Below are positions 9,801 to 20,479 of a stretch of 50,092 nt of DNA, piece by piece. Both the position numbers and the translations under genes were made by a program. The notes below the pieces were generated by a model. The model saw only the letters and a program-made list of their open reading frames with translations. It made no database searches and was not told the origin of the DNA. Origin of the DNA: Nephromyces sp. MM_2019 (lineage: Eukaryota; Apicomplexa; Aconoidasida; Nephromycida); NCBI GenBank assembly GCA_015657535.1, contig JADHZB010001438.1, positions 1 to 50,092 on the forward strand, read 5' to 3'. How positions within the stretch are numbered: the first letter of the stretch is position 1; each line of letters begins with the position of its first letter.

Positions 9801-12800
9801 GTAAGTGTATATACATACAGTTTTTGTGTGTACGGGACTACTGCTTTTACTATATTTGCTTTGATGGCTTGCAAATAAGCTTGCACACATGTACTTATGT
9901 TTGAGCATATGATACTTATGCTGGCGTGCGTACTTTTACTGCGCCTAGAGTGGTGGCTAGTGTGTGCCATGGTAGTGGTGTGTGTGTGTGCGTGTATGAC
10001 TGCCTTTTTAGTAGTCCTTATTTGCTACGTTCACTGCACATTCCTTGCGCCTCCATTCTCGCAGATGCATGAGAGAAAGAGGCACATCGGCAAGGACGCA
10101 GGTACTCCACCAAGTGGCTTTTCAGGTGTGTGAATTCTGGGCTTTACTTGTGTGTGTGTGTGTGGGTTGGTGCGTATGTGTGTGGGTTGGTGCGTGTGTG
10201 TGTGGGTTGGTGCGTGTGTGTGTGGGTTGGTGCGTATGTGTGTGGGTTGGTGCGTNNNNNNNNNNNNNNNNNNNNNNNNNNNNNNNNNNNNNNNNNNNNN
10301 NNNNNTGTGTGTGGGTTGGTGCGTGTGTGTGTGGGTTGGTGCGTGTGTGTGTGGGCTGGTATGTGTCTGCTGCCGTGTGTGTGGGGTAGTATGTGTGCAT
10401 GTATGGGTTGATGTGTATATGTGTAGATTTTTTTATATCTGGGTGTGCATATATGCATCTGTGTGTGCTGGTGTGTGTGCGTGCATGGGTTTTTTGGTAG
10501 GCTTATGCGTGTATGGATGTTGATGATGTCTGCTATGCACTGATTTTCATGCTGATTGGGTTAAGTTTTATGTGTTCTAGTGTGTGTGCTCGTAAGCTGG
10601 TTTGCCTTCTTCAGCTGGTTTTTGTGTGTCTGCTGACATGTTTGCGTTGGCTTGTGTGTGTAGCTTGTATGTGGTGTGTGCTAGTACGTGTGTTTGTGTG
10701 TAAAACTCGCTCCTGCTGCTGCCCAAAATCGAGGATCTGGGCAGTTTAGCGCTGCTTTCACATCTTTGTAGCTGTTCAAATGTAGATTGACTGTGTGTTT
10801 GTGCAATATCTTCAGGCTGCAATGAAATATGCCTGTTACACTGGGCTCAGGAGCAGCCTTCCTATATTTCGCTCTATACGGGGGAGCACAAAGCGAACTC
10901 TTAAAACGATACCCTTTACTGCAGAAGAGGTTCGAGCCAGAGAGAAATGTGTGCTTGGAGCTTACTGTATGTGCGATTATGTGTATGTGCGTGTGCGTGC
11001 GATTATGTTTGTGTGCGTGAGTGTGTGCCTGTTCGTCTGTCTCTATGTCTCTATGTCTGAGTATTTATATGAGTGTATTTGCGTGTGTAGTTTTCTCGCA
11101 TGTGTTTCTTTGTGCCTATCTTGGTGTATATTTTGCTGGTGCGTCTGTCTGTGTGCGTATTTTGCTGGCATGTGTGTGTGCGACTATTGTTCTGACCGAT
11201 CTATCTGTGTGAATTTTTGCTGGTGTGTGTGTCTACCTGTGTATTAGCTTGCGTGTGTGTCTACCTTTCTTGGTATTTTTCTTCACGTGTGTGTGACTCT
11301 GCCCTCTCCTGCCAGGTAAAGCGGCTAGTCGATAGCAGCAGCAATCAGATGTATAGGAGTATCTTCGCATTGGGAGCAGGTTTAGGCTTGAGGCCTAGTG
11401 AGGTGCTTCGTGTTCAGTGGGATGATATCAACTTCAAGCAGATGATCATAAAGATTAGAGGCTCTAAAACTAAAGGCTCTTATACTTCTATTCCCTTCAC
11501 TGACTTGGCTAGCAGAGAACTTAGCAAGTGGTACGTGTGCGAACCGTGTGCATGTGGTGGGCATACGAACTTTCTGCTATGTTTTTGGTTTCCGTGCTGG
11601 TATACGTAGCAATCTACAGTGGGTGGTGTGTGCATGCAACAATACTATATTGGTGTGTGCACCACTCTACTCGGGTGGCGTATGTAGCATTCTTGTTGGG
11701 TAGTTTGCTGAAAGATTTCCTTAGATGTGTATCGATGGCATTTTTGGTGAGCTACTGTGTGTTTCTTCTGGGTTTGCTTTTGATTGCATCGTTTGAGGTG
11801 CTTTTGTGTGTGTTATTCTGCCTTTATATCGCTAGTTTTGCTTCGCATGGAAGTTGCTGCTTATGAAGTTTCAGCTGTTGTGTGTGCGAGACAAGTATGC
11901 AATGCTGATTTGTTTGACTTTTCTTTCATCATTTTCTGAGGCAGTGTAATGTTTGATTTGCTTTCTACTTTTTTCATACCTATTTCCTGCTCAGATCACG
12001 CGCACACACACACACTTGAAATGCAAACATGCATGTGCATGTTTGCATTTTGAGTATAAACGCACGCACACACAAAAGCATAAACACATAATTATGCATA
12101 CACATACAAACGCATGCTTGTGCCAACATTTTGAATATACACACGCACAAGCTCAAGTGCACACCCGAAGATTCACGGAAAAACTACACACAACGTATAA
12201 AATGCCATCAGGCACACATAACCCTATTTAATTATATGTTTGTGTGTGTCCATACACACACAACAGGTGGAAGAAGGAAGATTTTCCAAAGAAAGGCATT
12301 TGCTTCTACATGAAGACTACAGAATCTTCTCCAGAAGGAGAGAAGATTATCGTGAAAAAGCCTATAAGTGAGTAGCTTTCTTACACATTAAACTGCTGAG
12401 TTTGAGGAGTATGTACACTGCATTTGTAAGATTTATGAGGAGATTTTGTGAAGATGAAGCAGATTGGAGAGGGGTTGCTTCGTTGGTTAACTTGTGTGTG
12501 GAGAAGTTTTTATGAAAGACGAAGCGGGATTGGAATAAGACGAAGAAGAAGAATTGCACACACAAGTAGAAGAAGAAAAAGGAGAGAAGTACATAGAAGC
12601 AGCGAAAATTCGCCCACAACAATAAATCCACGCACAAGAAGCGCTCCAAATACAAAATAATTAGAGACCCACACAAATGCAGATGCTCTAAAACCAAAAA
12701 TCTCTTCATTTACTCCCTCTTCCTTCCATCTTCCGCTGTTTCTGCGTGCAGCCAGCTTCAAGACTGCCCTTCATGCTGCTGCTAGAAGGTAATTTAATTC

Positions 12801-14317
12801 TCTCTTCTCCCGTAAGGCTTGTGTGTGCCGATTTTTTCCTTTTTTTCTTACTTAATAGCTGCATGAAGCGCTAGATTGTTGAGGAATTTTACAGCCTAAG
12901 CACTAGCGAGCATATCAATACCTTCAAACCTTACATTCTACACGTTTTACAGGGCGAAGATTGATGTTACTGATGAAGGGGAGGTTAGGAGAATCTTCCC
13001 ATATATCTTAAGGTTTGGGAAAACTCATCTAATAAAGTGTAGCTGCCGTGTTTTGTTTGAGCTACAGTGATGTGTGTGTGCTTTTATGATGTGCTGCTTG
13101 AAAAGCGGCTTTTTTTCAATTTTTTTGCTTGAATATGTGTGCCTGTGTGTGTTAGCTTTCTGGCATACTTATTAGCTAGTCTTCTTTGGTAGCATGCTAT
13201 GCTTTTCTCGTTTTAATGATGAGAGCTTGCGAGTGCTGCTGTGTGTGCAGGATATATGGCTTCTTCTTTATGTTAAATGAGTTTGCAGCTTAAGGAAGCC
13301 ATGCAGTCTGTGGCAAACTTGTGTGCTTAAGAGAATCGTGTGTCGTGTGTGCGTGGCGTGTGTGCGGCGTCTGTGTGACTGATATGCGCGCAGAAATAGT
13401 ATCACATGCCGATTTTGTGTTGCTTTTATGTGAGTGTATGCAGAACAAGAATCACATTTCGATTTTTGTTGCTTGTGTGTACGCAAGTAGGCAGTCACTG
13501 GTAAACTGAGTGATATTATATATGTATGTGTGTGTATTTATCCTAAATATATATCTTCTTGTAGATCTTATTGGTGCCGTTTTGTGTGTTGCATCTTCCC
13601 CTCTGCTTACAGGCACTCTTTCGCGACAATAGCTGCAACTTCTAATCCCACGGTACCTCTGCCAGTTGCTCAGGTATTGTGTGTGCGAGTTTGCTTATAC
13701 GCTACTCTGTGCGAATTTGCGTGTTCTTGATTACACTTATAATTTCCTGTATGCGAGTGTGTGTGCTGCACTAAGCTTATACTTTCTGTGTGCTTCGAGT
13801 GTGGTCAGGCTTTTGTATGTGAGTGCAAACCGTTGTTAATGTGTGTGAGTCCTAACCGATTGGGAACGGGAGAGCGAGTGGATCGGCGTGTGCACACACA
13901 ACTTCTCTCTTTCTATTCTCTATTTTCTGTTTCCGAGGGCTAGCCTATCTCGTTTCTTGCTGCCTATGATACAGTGTATATGCTTTACTGTATAGTGTTG
14001 GTGTCTTCATTTCTTGAAGATGCTAATGTGTGTGCTGGGCTGTTTGAAGTCTCCCACCTTATGATTCGCCTCCACTTCTTCTCTTGGTAGCACACACACT
14101 AGCTGAAAGAGGGGGTTTTTCGGTCGTTTTTATCACTCTAACTCGCAGCTTTTAGGCAATTCTGCACACTTCTTCCCACTCGAAGATTACCTCCCTGCGT
14201 ACGTGTGTGCTAATTCAGGCTGTTATGCGGCATTCTTCTTCCAAAATGCTATTAGAAACCTATGCAAGGGCTGGGGCCCTCGTTATAAAGGAAGGATTGA
14301 AGAACTTTAAGCTGTAA
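6836..14317 (+). CDS. Zinc-ribbon tyrosine site-specific recombinase (phage-integrase family), 12 exons
   Basis: Breaks and rejoins DNA through a covalent 3'-phosphotyrosine intermediate. Exons: 6836-7622, 8137-8227, 8702-8765, 9427-9485, 10065-10125, 10816-10950, 11316-11530, 12267-12367, 12752-12788, 12953-13012, 13613-13673, 14219-14317. The phases agree throughout and give about 589 aa. Order: serine/acid-rich region (1-250); double zinc ribbon with CSHC (253-256) and CSKC (267-270); SAM-like core-binding domain (about 277-375, including SSNTLRVEKGFWRLILL then FLGDFKVDTI); catalytic domain (about 395-575). Active-site candidates are Arg425 (GLGLRPSE), Lys450/452, Arg537 (ILRHSFAT), His562 (RHSS) and Tyr572 (ETYARA). 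The usual His of HxxR is Tyr534. The start is the first in-frame ATG; upstream sequence stays open but lacks ATG. The exon 6 donor is the least certain: 10973 is an alternative end but breaks the phase. A nuclear tyrosine recombinase (PfInt) is known in Plasmodium falciparum. Natural target and compartment are unknown. Confidence 0.85.
7662..7746 (+). repeat. AGAGTAGAGYAG short interspersed repeats
   Basis: Just after the first donor, the motif AGAGTAGAG(T/C)AG occurs three times in about 85 bases (about 7660, 7697, 7728), separated by CA-rich spacers. Confidence 0.7.
7822..7942 (+). repeat. 57-bp tandem duplication in recombinase intron 1
   Basis: Two nearly identical 57-bp units start at 7822 and 7879 (CTTGTGTGTGTGTCTRTGAT...TACATGTT), with the beginning of a third at 7936. 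They differ at one visible position (tctatgatgg versus tctgtgatgg), which suggests recent duplication. Confidence 0.9.
10150..10375 (+). repeat. 18-bp G/T-rich minisatellite
   Basis: Tandem units of about 18 bases, TGTGTGTGGGTTGGTGCG with a variant ending GCGTA, start about 25 bases after the exon 5 donor of the recombinase and continue on both sides of an assembly gap. Each unit has a GGG and a GG run, so the sense strand or transcript could form quadruplexes. True copy number is unknown because of the gap. Confidence 0.95.
10256..10305. other. Assembly gap (50 N)
   Basis: Fifty N in the middle of the 18-bp minisatellite. A round 50 suggests a placeholder, so the real length of this intron is unknown. 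The coding exons on either side stay in phase. Confidence 0.99.
12019..12050. repeat. Perfect 15-bp inverted repeat (hairpin) in recombinase intron 7
   Basis: AAATGCAAACATGCA, two bases, then TGCATGTTTGCATTT: a perfect 15-bp inverted repeat with a 2-base loop. The surrounding 12000-12155 is CA-rich on the plus strand, opposite to the other introns of this gene. It contains a second, shorter inverted repeat (GCTTGTGC / GCACAAGC, about 12116-12152) and a diverged repeat around CATTTTGAATATACACACGC. Confidence 0.95.
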
Positions 14318-14839
14318 TCTTCCAACTATAGCTGCTTGCCGTCATCATTCTGTATTCGCTGCTTGTGTGGGTGTAGCTCTATAGTCTCCTGTTTGTATTT
14401 ACATACTTGCTTATTCTCCTATTTAAGTGTGTATGCCTATGTGCGTGCTCGTGTGTGTACGTGCGCATTATTGTGTGTGTATCCACGCTTTCTACTTGAA
14501 AATTTCTTGGAGGATATGAGAAATGAATGAGATACTGAAGCTACTAACCAGCTGGTACCAAAACTTAGGAGCTTCTTCGCTAAACTAGTCGTATAGGCTT
14601 GAAAACGTTGCCTAGTTAAGAAATCTACATAACGCGCAAATATTAGTTTTTTGTGATTTTTCGCTCAAGTATAAGCAGTTTGAAGTAGATTTAGCTGCTT
14701 TAGGGTGTAGCATACCTTGTTAATCTTGCAAAGATACTCACAGGCTAAAGCTTTTAGAAGTTTGGAATAATATGACTCCAGCCAGTAAGTGCGAATGGCA
14801 ACATTTACGCGCACATACAGGTATACGCTGGTGCGCACA

Positions 14840-15010
14840 GGCACACACAACCACACACAACCACACACACCCACACGCATACCCACACACACACCCACAC
14901 ACATACCCGCACACGAACACCCACACACACACCGACGCACGCACTCACCCATACACACACCCACATACACACCCACACACACACACCCACATACACACAC
15001 CCACACGCGC
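14840..15010. repeat. (CCACACA)n-type CA-rich repeat
   Basis: About 170 bases of CCACACACAC-type units with interruptions such as ACCCGCACACGAACA. It lies 0.5 kb after the recombinase stop and is CA-rich on the plus strand, opposite to the recombinase introns. It may belong to a minus-strand transcript, but I found no exon that proves one. Confidence 0.85.
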
Positions 15011-16717
15011 AGATACACTAAACTTGAGCAGTATGGATCAACCAGCAAAATCATCGTTTTTGCTTGTTTCTTTTAGCCTGCTCATCCTCCAAAACATCCA
15101 ATTCTATAATATACCATGTAATCTCAATAAATAAAGAACGCTCAGAGCGTCGCGTTTTCCTCATTAGACACGCTAATAACTAAATCGCTCCTCTGTAGTT
15201 TCTCCTTGCTACCGAATCATCTCATCTTTATCCTTTAATTCTTGCTCTGGCTTATTTTACTTTTTTTCCTAGTAACTCTGGGCTTCCATCTGCTTCTTCG
15301 ACATAGGGAAAGTTTAAATTTGCTTGCCTTTCTTCTTAAGCTTAATCCCCCTGTTTTACCAGTTTCTTCTCTTTTTCTTTTCCATCTTCGCGAGCTCATT
15401 GACATCTTCTCTAAAATCTCTCTGTCAAACATGTCCCCTCTCGAAGTCGTTTAACCCTCGTTTCCCTTCATCTTCTACTCGCTTTTCCCCAAGCTCTAAC
15501 CATCGTGTTGAAGCTTCTCTCTTTCACCCTTATATACCCTTTTTCTTTCTTGTAGCATTATAAATTATTGTTGGCTGTTTCCTTGAGGAAACCTTTCCCC
15601 AATCCCCAACTTTCCTATTGCTTTAAACCACGAAGTTTTTGTTGCTTCTTTGCTCTTTCCCAGAAGGATCATTCCTGCTTGCTTTGACTTCAACTACTGC
15701 AATTCGATCGTTACTTTTGAAAGTTTCGGTTAACGGGCATTTGTGGACGTTTATTTGGGAATTTGTTCGCGTGTAAACTCCTGTGGTTTTCTTGACATAA
15801 ATATGGATGCATTGCTTTGTGTGTAAATTTCTATGCGATTATTTGCTCACCTGAATATTGGATATACTCTCAAACATATATGCCTGAGTGCGAGTTTGTT
15901 TCAGAGTGCATAGAAAATGATGCTTAGTGAATGGTCGCATGATGCTTTTGCGCGGCTATACCCTAAAAAGGCAATGTCACATCTTATCTTGGGAATGCTA
16001 AATATGTTTGATAAGGATTTGCACCCGCAATTTGTTGGTTAAAGATACTTAATACGCGAATGCTTCCCTTCTCTAATTTGATGCTTGGTTGGATATCTTT
16101 ACCTTTTTTTTCCTGGAGAGGATCAGTAGTCCACGTGGGTTGAAATTTCCGGATTGTGGGCTGATTGCAGTTTCCTTCGTAACAAAATATCATAAAATAG
16201 ATATAATTTTGACGAAACTACCTTACCCCTAGTGATGATGAGTTTAAGGTCTATTCTCTCCCCTCTTTCAAGTGTAGATTCAACGTGAATTCACGGAAGC
16301 AAGTTGCCATCTCACTAGAGATTCTTATGTTCATTCCACAACATCTTTGTAGCTTTACTTTTTCATCTTGAGCCATATTTGGGAGAAGGGCCAATCGACC
16401 TCCCTCCTTGCTTCGTCACCTCACTACATGTCGTGTTAGTGTGATTCTCGTAAATATATTGAGGTTGGATTTGGTGCTCATATATTATGCGGAAAAGGGC
16501 CTAAATAAGTTATTCCGTAGTGTGTAAACTTCTCCCAGCGAATCTATTTCAAGGAAATAGCAAGCTGCAAGTTTTTGCCGAGGAATCTATACCTCCAGCA
16601 GTTGCATACTCCCGTACATGCAGGTGAGCGCCTATATTCAATGCCAATCATAAACTGCAACTGAAATCATGTTGAGCCAAGAGGGTGGAAACAGGAGTAC
16701 TAGGTGCAGCTGATTAT

Positions 16718-16824
16718 GTGTATTTTAACTTTCGACAGAACCTGTTGAGTATCGCTGTGTGAGTGTTTTAACTTTCGATAAAACCAACCCAAATATTGCA
16801 GTTTGTGTGTTTTAACTTTCGACA
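16718..16824 (+). repeat. Three copies of a GTGT..TTTAACTTTCGA motif
   Basis: TTTTAACTTTCGA occurs at about 16722, 16765 and 16809, each preceded by a GTGT-type stretch and followed by CA, TA or CA. Spacing is about 43-44 bases while the sequence between copies differs. The motif is the conserved part, not a whole repeat unit. Confidence 0.9.
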
Positions 16825-17617
16825 CCCCTGACTGTAGCACCGCCTATAGAGTAGCAGTCCAATGCAGCATCAAAAAGCCGCGCAATAATGCATCTCTAAA
16901 GCTATTAATGGATGTCCAAATGTTAAAAAAAATGCTGATCTATCTTGGGAACTAGACAAAATACTTTGTTTTAGTAGTTCATATAAAAGATCCTTTTGGT
17001 ATACTAAATAACAGTGGCCCGACATCATTACCACCTATCTTGTTGATTTACAGTGTGGCTGGATAAGCAGTGTTAAATCTTATGTGTAGGACAAGAATAA
17101 TCACGACGAAGATTTCGTTAGAAAAAGGCAGCGATGCCAATTGAGAAGTGTATAGAATCGCTCAAAAAAAATCTCATAACTCTGCACACAGCCCTCTCAA
17201 TACTGCATGCAACTCACACAACTTCGCACACACTTCCCAATACTGGCGTAGGAGCGCATGATATTATAAATGGCATGAACTTGGAATAGCGCACACATAG
17301 CAAATTCCGACAAACACACTTACCGTCGTAGAACAGCCAAGACTCTCCACATCAAAATTCATACTGAAGCAAATCGGATGAAAAATATGAGATAACTTGC
17401 ATAGAACACACAAAGTCTTAGCAGGGATGCACGTTTGATTACACATTGAGCAATAAACCTTCGGGGGAATATTAAGCTGCGTAGTTATTGCTTGCAAAAG
17501 CGTTGGTTATGCGAATGGTACTAGAAGCCCTCTAGTAGCAGTCTCTGAATCAAAGGTTGTTACGGGGTTGGATTCGCATCATCGTTTCGGCTCTTTTGTA
17601 GAATCTCGCAAGATGGT

Positions 17618-17812
17618 ACTGAAACTAGATATTCACCGTGAAGTACCTTTGATTTTTAGGAGATACTGGCAGCCGCTTCATTTGCAAACCCCCCAAATAG
17701 CTTCATCAATGCCACTGAAACTATAGATTCCCCATGAAAGTACCTTTGGGTTCTGCCAGGAGGTACTGGCAACCGCTTTATTCATGAATCCCCCAACTAG
17801 CTTCGTCAATTT
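17618..17812 (+). repeat. Diverged 96-bp tandem duplication
   Basis: Copy 1 starts at 17618 and copy 2 at 17714. Both begin ACTGAAACTA and share AAGTACCTTTG, GGAG.TACTGGCA.CCGCTT, and CCCCCAA.TAGCTTC.TCAAT. Roughly a fifth of positions differ, so the duplication is older than the one at 7.8 kb. Confidence 0.85.
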
Positions 17813-17870
17813 CTTTGTGCGCTGAAAAACACGTTTGGAGAATCTGGAAGGTGTACAGCGAAGTGATTCT

Positions 17871-18275
17871 ATGAAGCATATCCTCAGGCATACCTACCAT
17901 AGCCGGATACCTCGCTCGTCTAGGTTAGGTTATATGCCGCTGAAACCTGTAGAATGCCGTGACTACGCAGATAACTACCTCAGCGGTGCTAGCAGATACT
18001 TTATGTTGGGGGCCGCTGAGTATCCGGGTGTGCATTACCTGTGTGTGTGTGTGCCAGGTAACGAGGATAGAAGCGAAGTGTGTATTGCCTACAAAAATTG
18101 TGATACAGAATGCGAAAGCTGGGCCCCTGTGGCATCCTACTGCGTACACTCATGCAACACCCCTGGCATTAGAGCACACACAGCTAAGCTATGCGCGACG
18201 TCGCACATAAAAATTCATCGCTGCAAGCCGCTAAAGGGGCTAATCGAAAAAAAAGATACACACAGCTCATCTTAA
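17871..18275 (+). CDS. Cysteine-rich open frame, alternative to splicing at 18.03 kb
   Basis: From ATG at 17871 the frame stays open for about 134 codons to a stop at 18273-18275. It holds about eleven cysteines, most in the second half (NCDTECE, YCVHSC, KLCATS, HRCK). The frame crosses the TG-rich stretch near 18039-18058, which elsewhere in this window is typical of intron starts, so the cysteine-rich half may be intronic chance sequence. No signal peptide is visible at the ATG. Low confidence; it competes with the spliced model. Confidence 0.2.
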   Translation: MKHILRHTYHSRIPRSSRLGYMPLKPVECRDYADNYLSGASRYFMLGAAEYPGVHYLCVCVPGNEDRSEVCIAYKNCDTECESWAPVASYCVHSCNTPGIRAHTAKLCATSHIKIHRCKPLKGLIEKKDTHSSS

Positions 18276-20479
18276 TGGAGAAAGCAAATCATGATGTGCC
18301 ATGCAATGTGAGGTGCAACAATGACTATGCCTAGTGATTAACACTATAGCTAGCATAGAAATTCAGCTGCTTGCTAGCTCTCGAGAGAAGCAACACTTCT
18401 AGCTCTTATGCATAATATAGGCTTTTTCTGTTCTTTTAGGGATATAATAGTACTCATTTAAGCTCTTGTAAATCTGCCTTTGGATTTCTAGCAAAATTTT
18501 TCTACGATATAGCCCTTGTGACTGTGGACTACACCCGGTAGTAGTCTACCAAAAAAGGGATGTCATGATTCCACTGCTTCTGATAGGTTGCTACTTTGCT
18601 TATGAAAATATGAACAAGCAAGCAAGAGAAGAGAGACTGGGGTCCGTGGTAGTACAAGGCAAGTTAAAATGGTTTGAGAGAGGTTAAAATGACAGAAAAA
18701 ACCGCATGTTCTTGGATATATGGCTTGCTTATTAAATGGCAAGAAAAACTGCACATTCTTAGATAAATGGCTGACTACTGTAGATACTGATGGGATACTC
18801 ATGTGCAAGCGAGATAAGCTTCAATTAGCTCAAACTTCCGGGGAATTGAGCACTGACCATGGCATTATGATGGTTGTTCAGCATCCGGGAGGATAGAAAC
18901 TTTTTTCAGGGTGCATCTAGCTGCAGCAGCGGGTTAGGCACTTGCACTGCTACGCACATAGAAGGATTGCACAAATACATGTACGCGTCATTGTGTTTTC
19001 TTGTGCGTCTATGTTTCAGAACTGTTACTGGCACCACCCCCTAGCGTCCTTCGCGGAGCTCACGATGAGACGGAATCTCCTGGTGAGGCTTTTAAGAAAA
19101 AAGCTGCCAGAATGAACAATCTGACATTTCTTTACAAACTTCTAGGATTATATCTTGTAATTCTAGATCGTTTCCCTTTGGAGTGCTGCGCTAGATTTAT
19201 CTTTTCACACAATCGAATACTCTAGCAAATTTTTGTGTGCCTAGTTAAACCTGTGCACGAGCTTCAAGTACAAGTCACTGAGGTATTCCTGAAATTATCT
19301 CATTTGCTTCTCATTGCTTACATTAAAATATGCTCGGTACACGTTTTCATTGCAGAATCGCTCACCCCTTATGGAGTTTCAGTTTAGTATATTCTATACC
19401 ATTCCACTAGGACCAACGCATGCACTTATAACGTAATAAAAACCCATACTATAGTGGCAAAAACCTGCTTTAAATTTATCCCTAAAATGAATACTAGTAC
19501 AATATTGTGATTAAGAAGTGATAGAAAATGAAAATGGTAAATTCATGCAAGGTGTATAGATATATTCTCAAGGCAAATCACATCTTTTATATGCCTCAAA
19601 CAATGTGTTTACACCTACTATTGTCTTTCCCTACAGCATTCCTTTCCAAAACGCAGTTGCAAGCACATATTCTCGCCGTTTTAAAGGAGAATCACGGCAT
19701 AGTGTTTGATAAAAAATTAAACCCGGAAATACCAGAACCCAAACGGTTGGATGACCCAATTGGCGTTCAGGGGCCATTCTTTTTCAGTAACGATGATTTG
19801 ACAAAGGTACGTTCATTAGCTTAAATTTTTTCTATTTTAGTAAGCGAGATAATGTATGGCGCAGAGCTTCTGAGATGAGGAGCGTCTACAAAATCATCAG
19901 CTTTGAAAATTCATAGGCCCCTCATGGATCTTTTGGGCTTTGTGGGTCTTTAGGTATAGAAGTACAAGTATGCATGCATAATCTACTCACACTCAAAGAT
20001 GGGAGCATAAATTTGCTTGTATTGGACACCTGTAGGAAGCACAATAATTCCGACCCACTTAAACTCTTTTAGGATTGATTCTATCGCGCGGAATTCACAT
20101 CTCAAGGAAGCGTGCTATACTACTTCGTTTTCTCCATTTGCTATGATACGACAAGAAGCTCTTCACGGCATAACCTTTGAATGATATGCTACACATACCA
20201 TATTAACTATGCACAATACACAAAGCACGATATGGCTATTTTTATGCGCAAAGGATTATCCAATCGATTATTGCAGTTTTCCAATCGAAATTTTTTTAGC
20301 TTCGGGAATTTAGGTGTGGTCTATATGTACAAAAAAGTTGCCCGCCTAACGTGTTGGATATTCCAGATGCAGAATATTCATTTATCCCTTTTTTTCAGAA
20401 CGAGGATGTAATGACTTCCCTGCGTGATCAGGGGTACGAAAAAATTCAAGGACAAGCAGACAACATAGCTCCAACTTGA
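17871..20479 (+). CDS. Tentative multi-exon gene of unknown function
   Basis: I do not recognise this protein. Tentative exons: 17871 to about 18030 (donor GGGTGTGC; alternative donor near 18056), about 19021-19158, about 19652-19806 and 20401-20479. The last two are the best supported: 19652-19806 runs from a CAG acceptor to a GTACGT donor and encodes KLNPEIPEPKRLDDPIGVQG and then PFFFSNDDLTK. It joins in phase 0 to NEDVMTSLRDQGYEKIQGQA and DNIAPT, then TGA at 20477-20479. An acceptor at 19634 is an alternative start for exon 3. Exon 19021-19158 encodes PPSVLRGAHDETESPGEAFK and a basic KKKAARMNN stretch. No membrane segment, signal peptide or catalytic motif stands out. The joins upstream of 19652 are weak, and the first exon may belong elsewhere. 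Confidence 0.4.
18691..18779 (+). repeat. Imperfect 48-bp tandem duplication
   Basis: Two units starting near 18691 and 18739 share AGAAAAA.C.GCA..TTCTT.GATA.ATGGCT. This is a short, diverged direct repeat in apparent intron sequence. Confidence 0.7.

Larger units (their letters stand above)
14318..17870. other. Spacer downstream of the recombinase
   Basis: No gene could be supported. It holds a CA-rich block (14840-15010), a pyrimidine-rich plus-strand stretch (15190-15560) and AT-rich sequence. A 65-codon minus-strand open frame at 15235-15432 starts with ATG and encodes a very basic peptide (RRWKRKREE, RRSRWKP). It overlaps a hydrophobic frame on the plus strand, and I cannot decide whether either is real. 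Repeats at 16718-16824 and 17618-17812 are listed separately. Confidence 0.5.

Noticed and set aside
10122..10523. Repeat proteins on both strands around the N gap
   Set aside because: They are pure products of the 18-bp minisatellite and of N bases.
6836..14317. Active transposon (Crypton/DIRS-like) as the source of the recombinase
   Set aside because: No reverse transcriptase, terminal repeats or second copy are visible, and the gene has 11 introns. A domesticated origin stays possible but is not shown.
15242..15454. Hydrophobic plus-strand peptide
   Set aside because: It results from a pyrimidine-rich tract (Leu/Phe/Ser codons). The opposite-strand basic frame is equally open, so neither is called.
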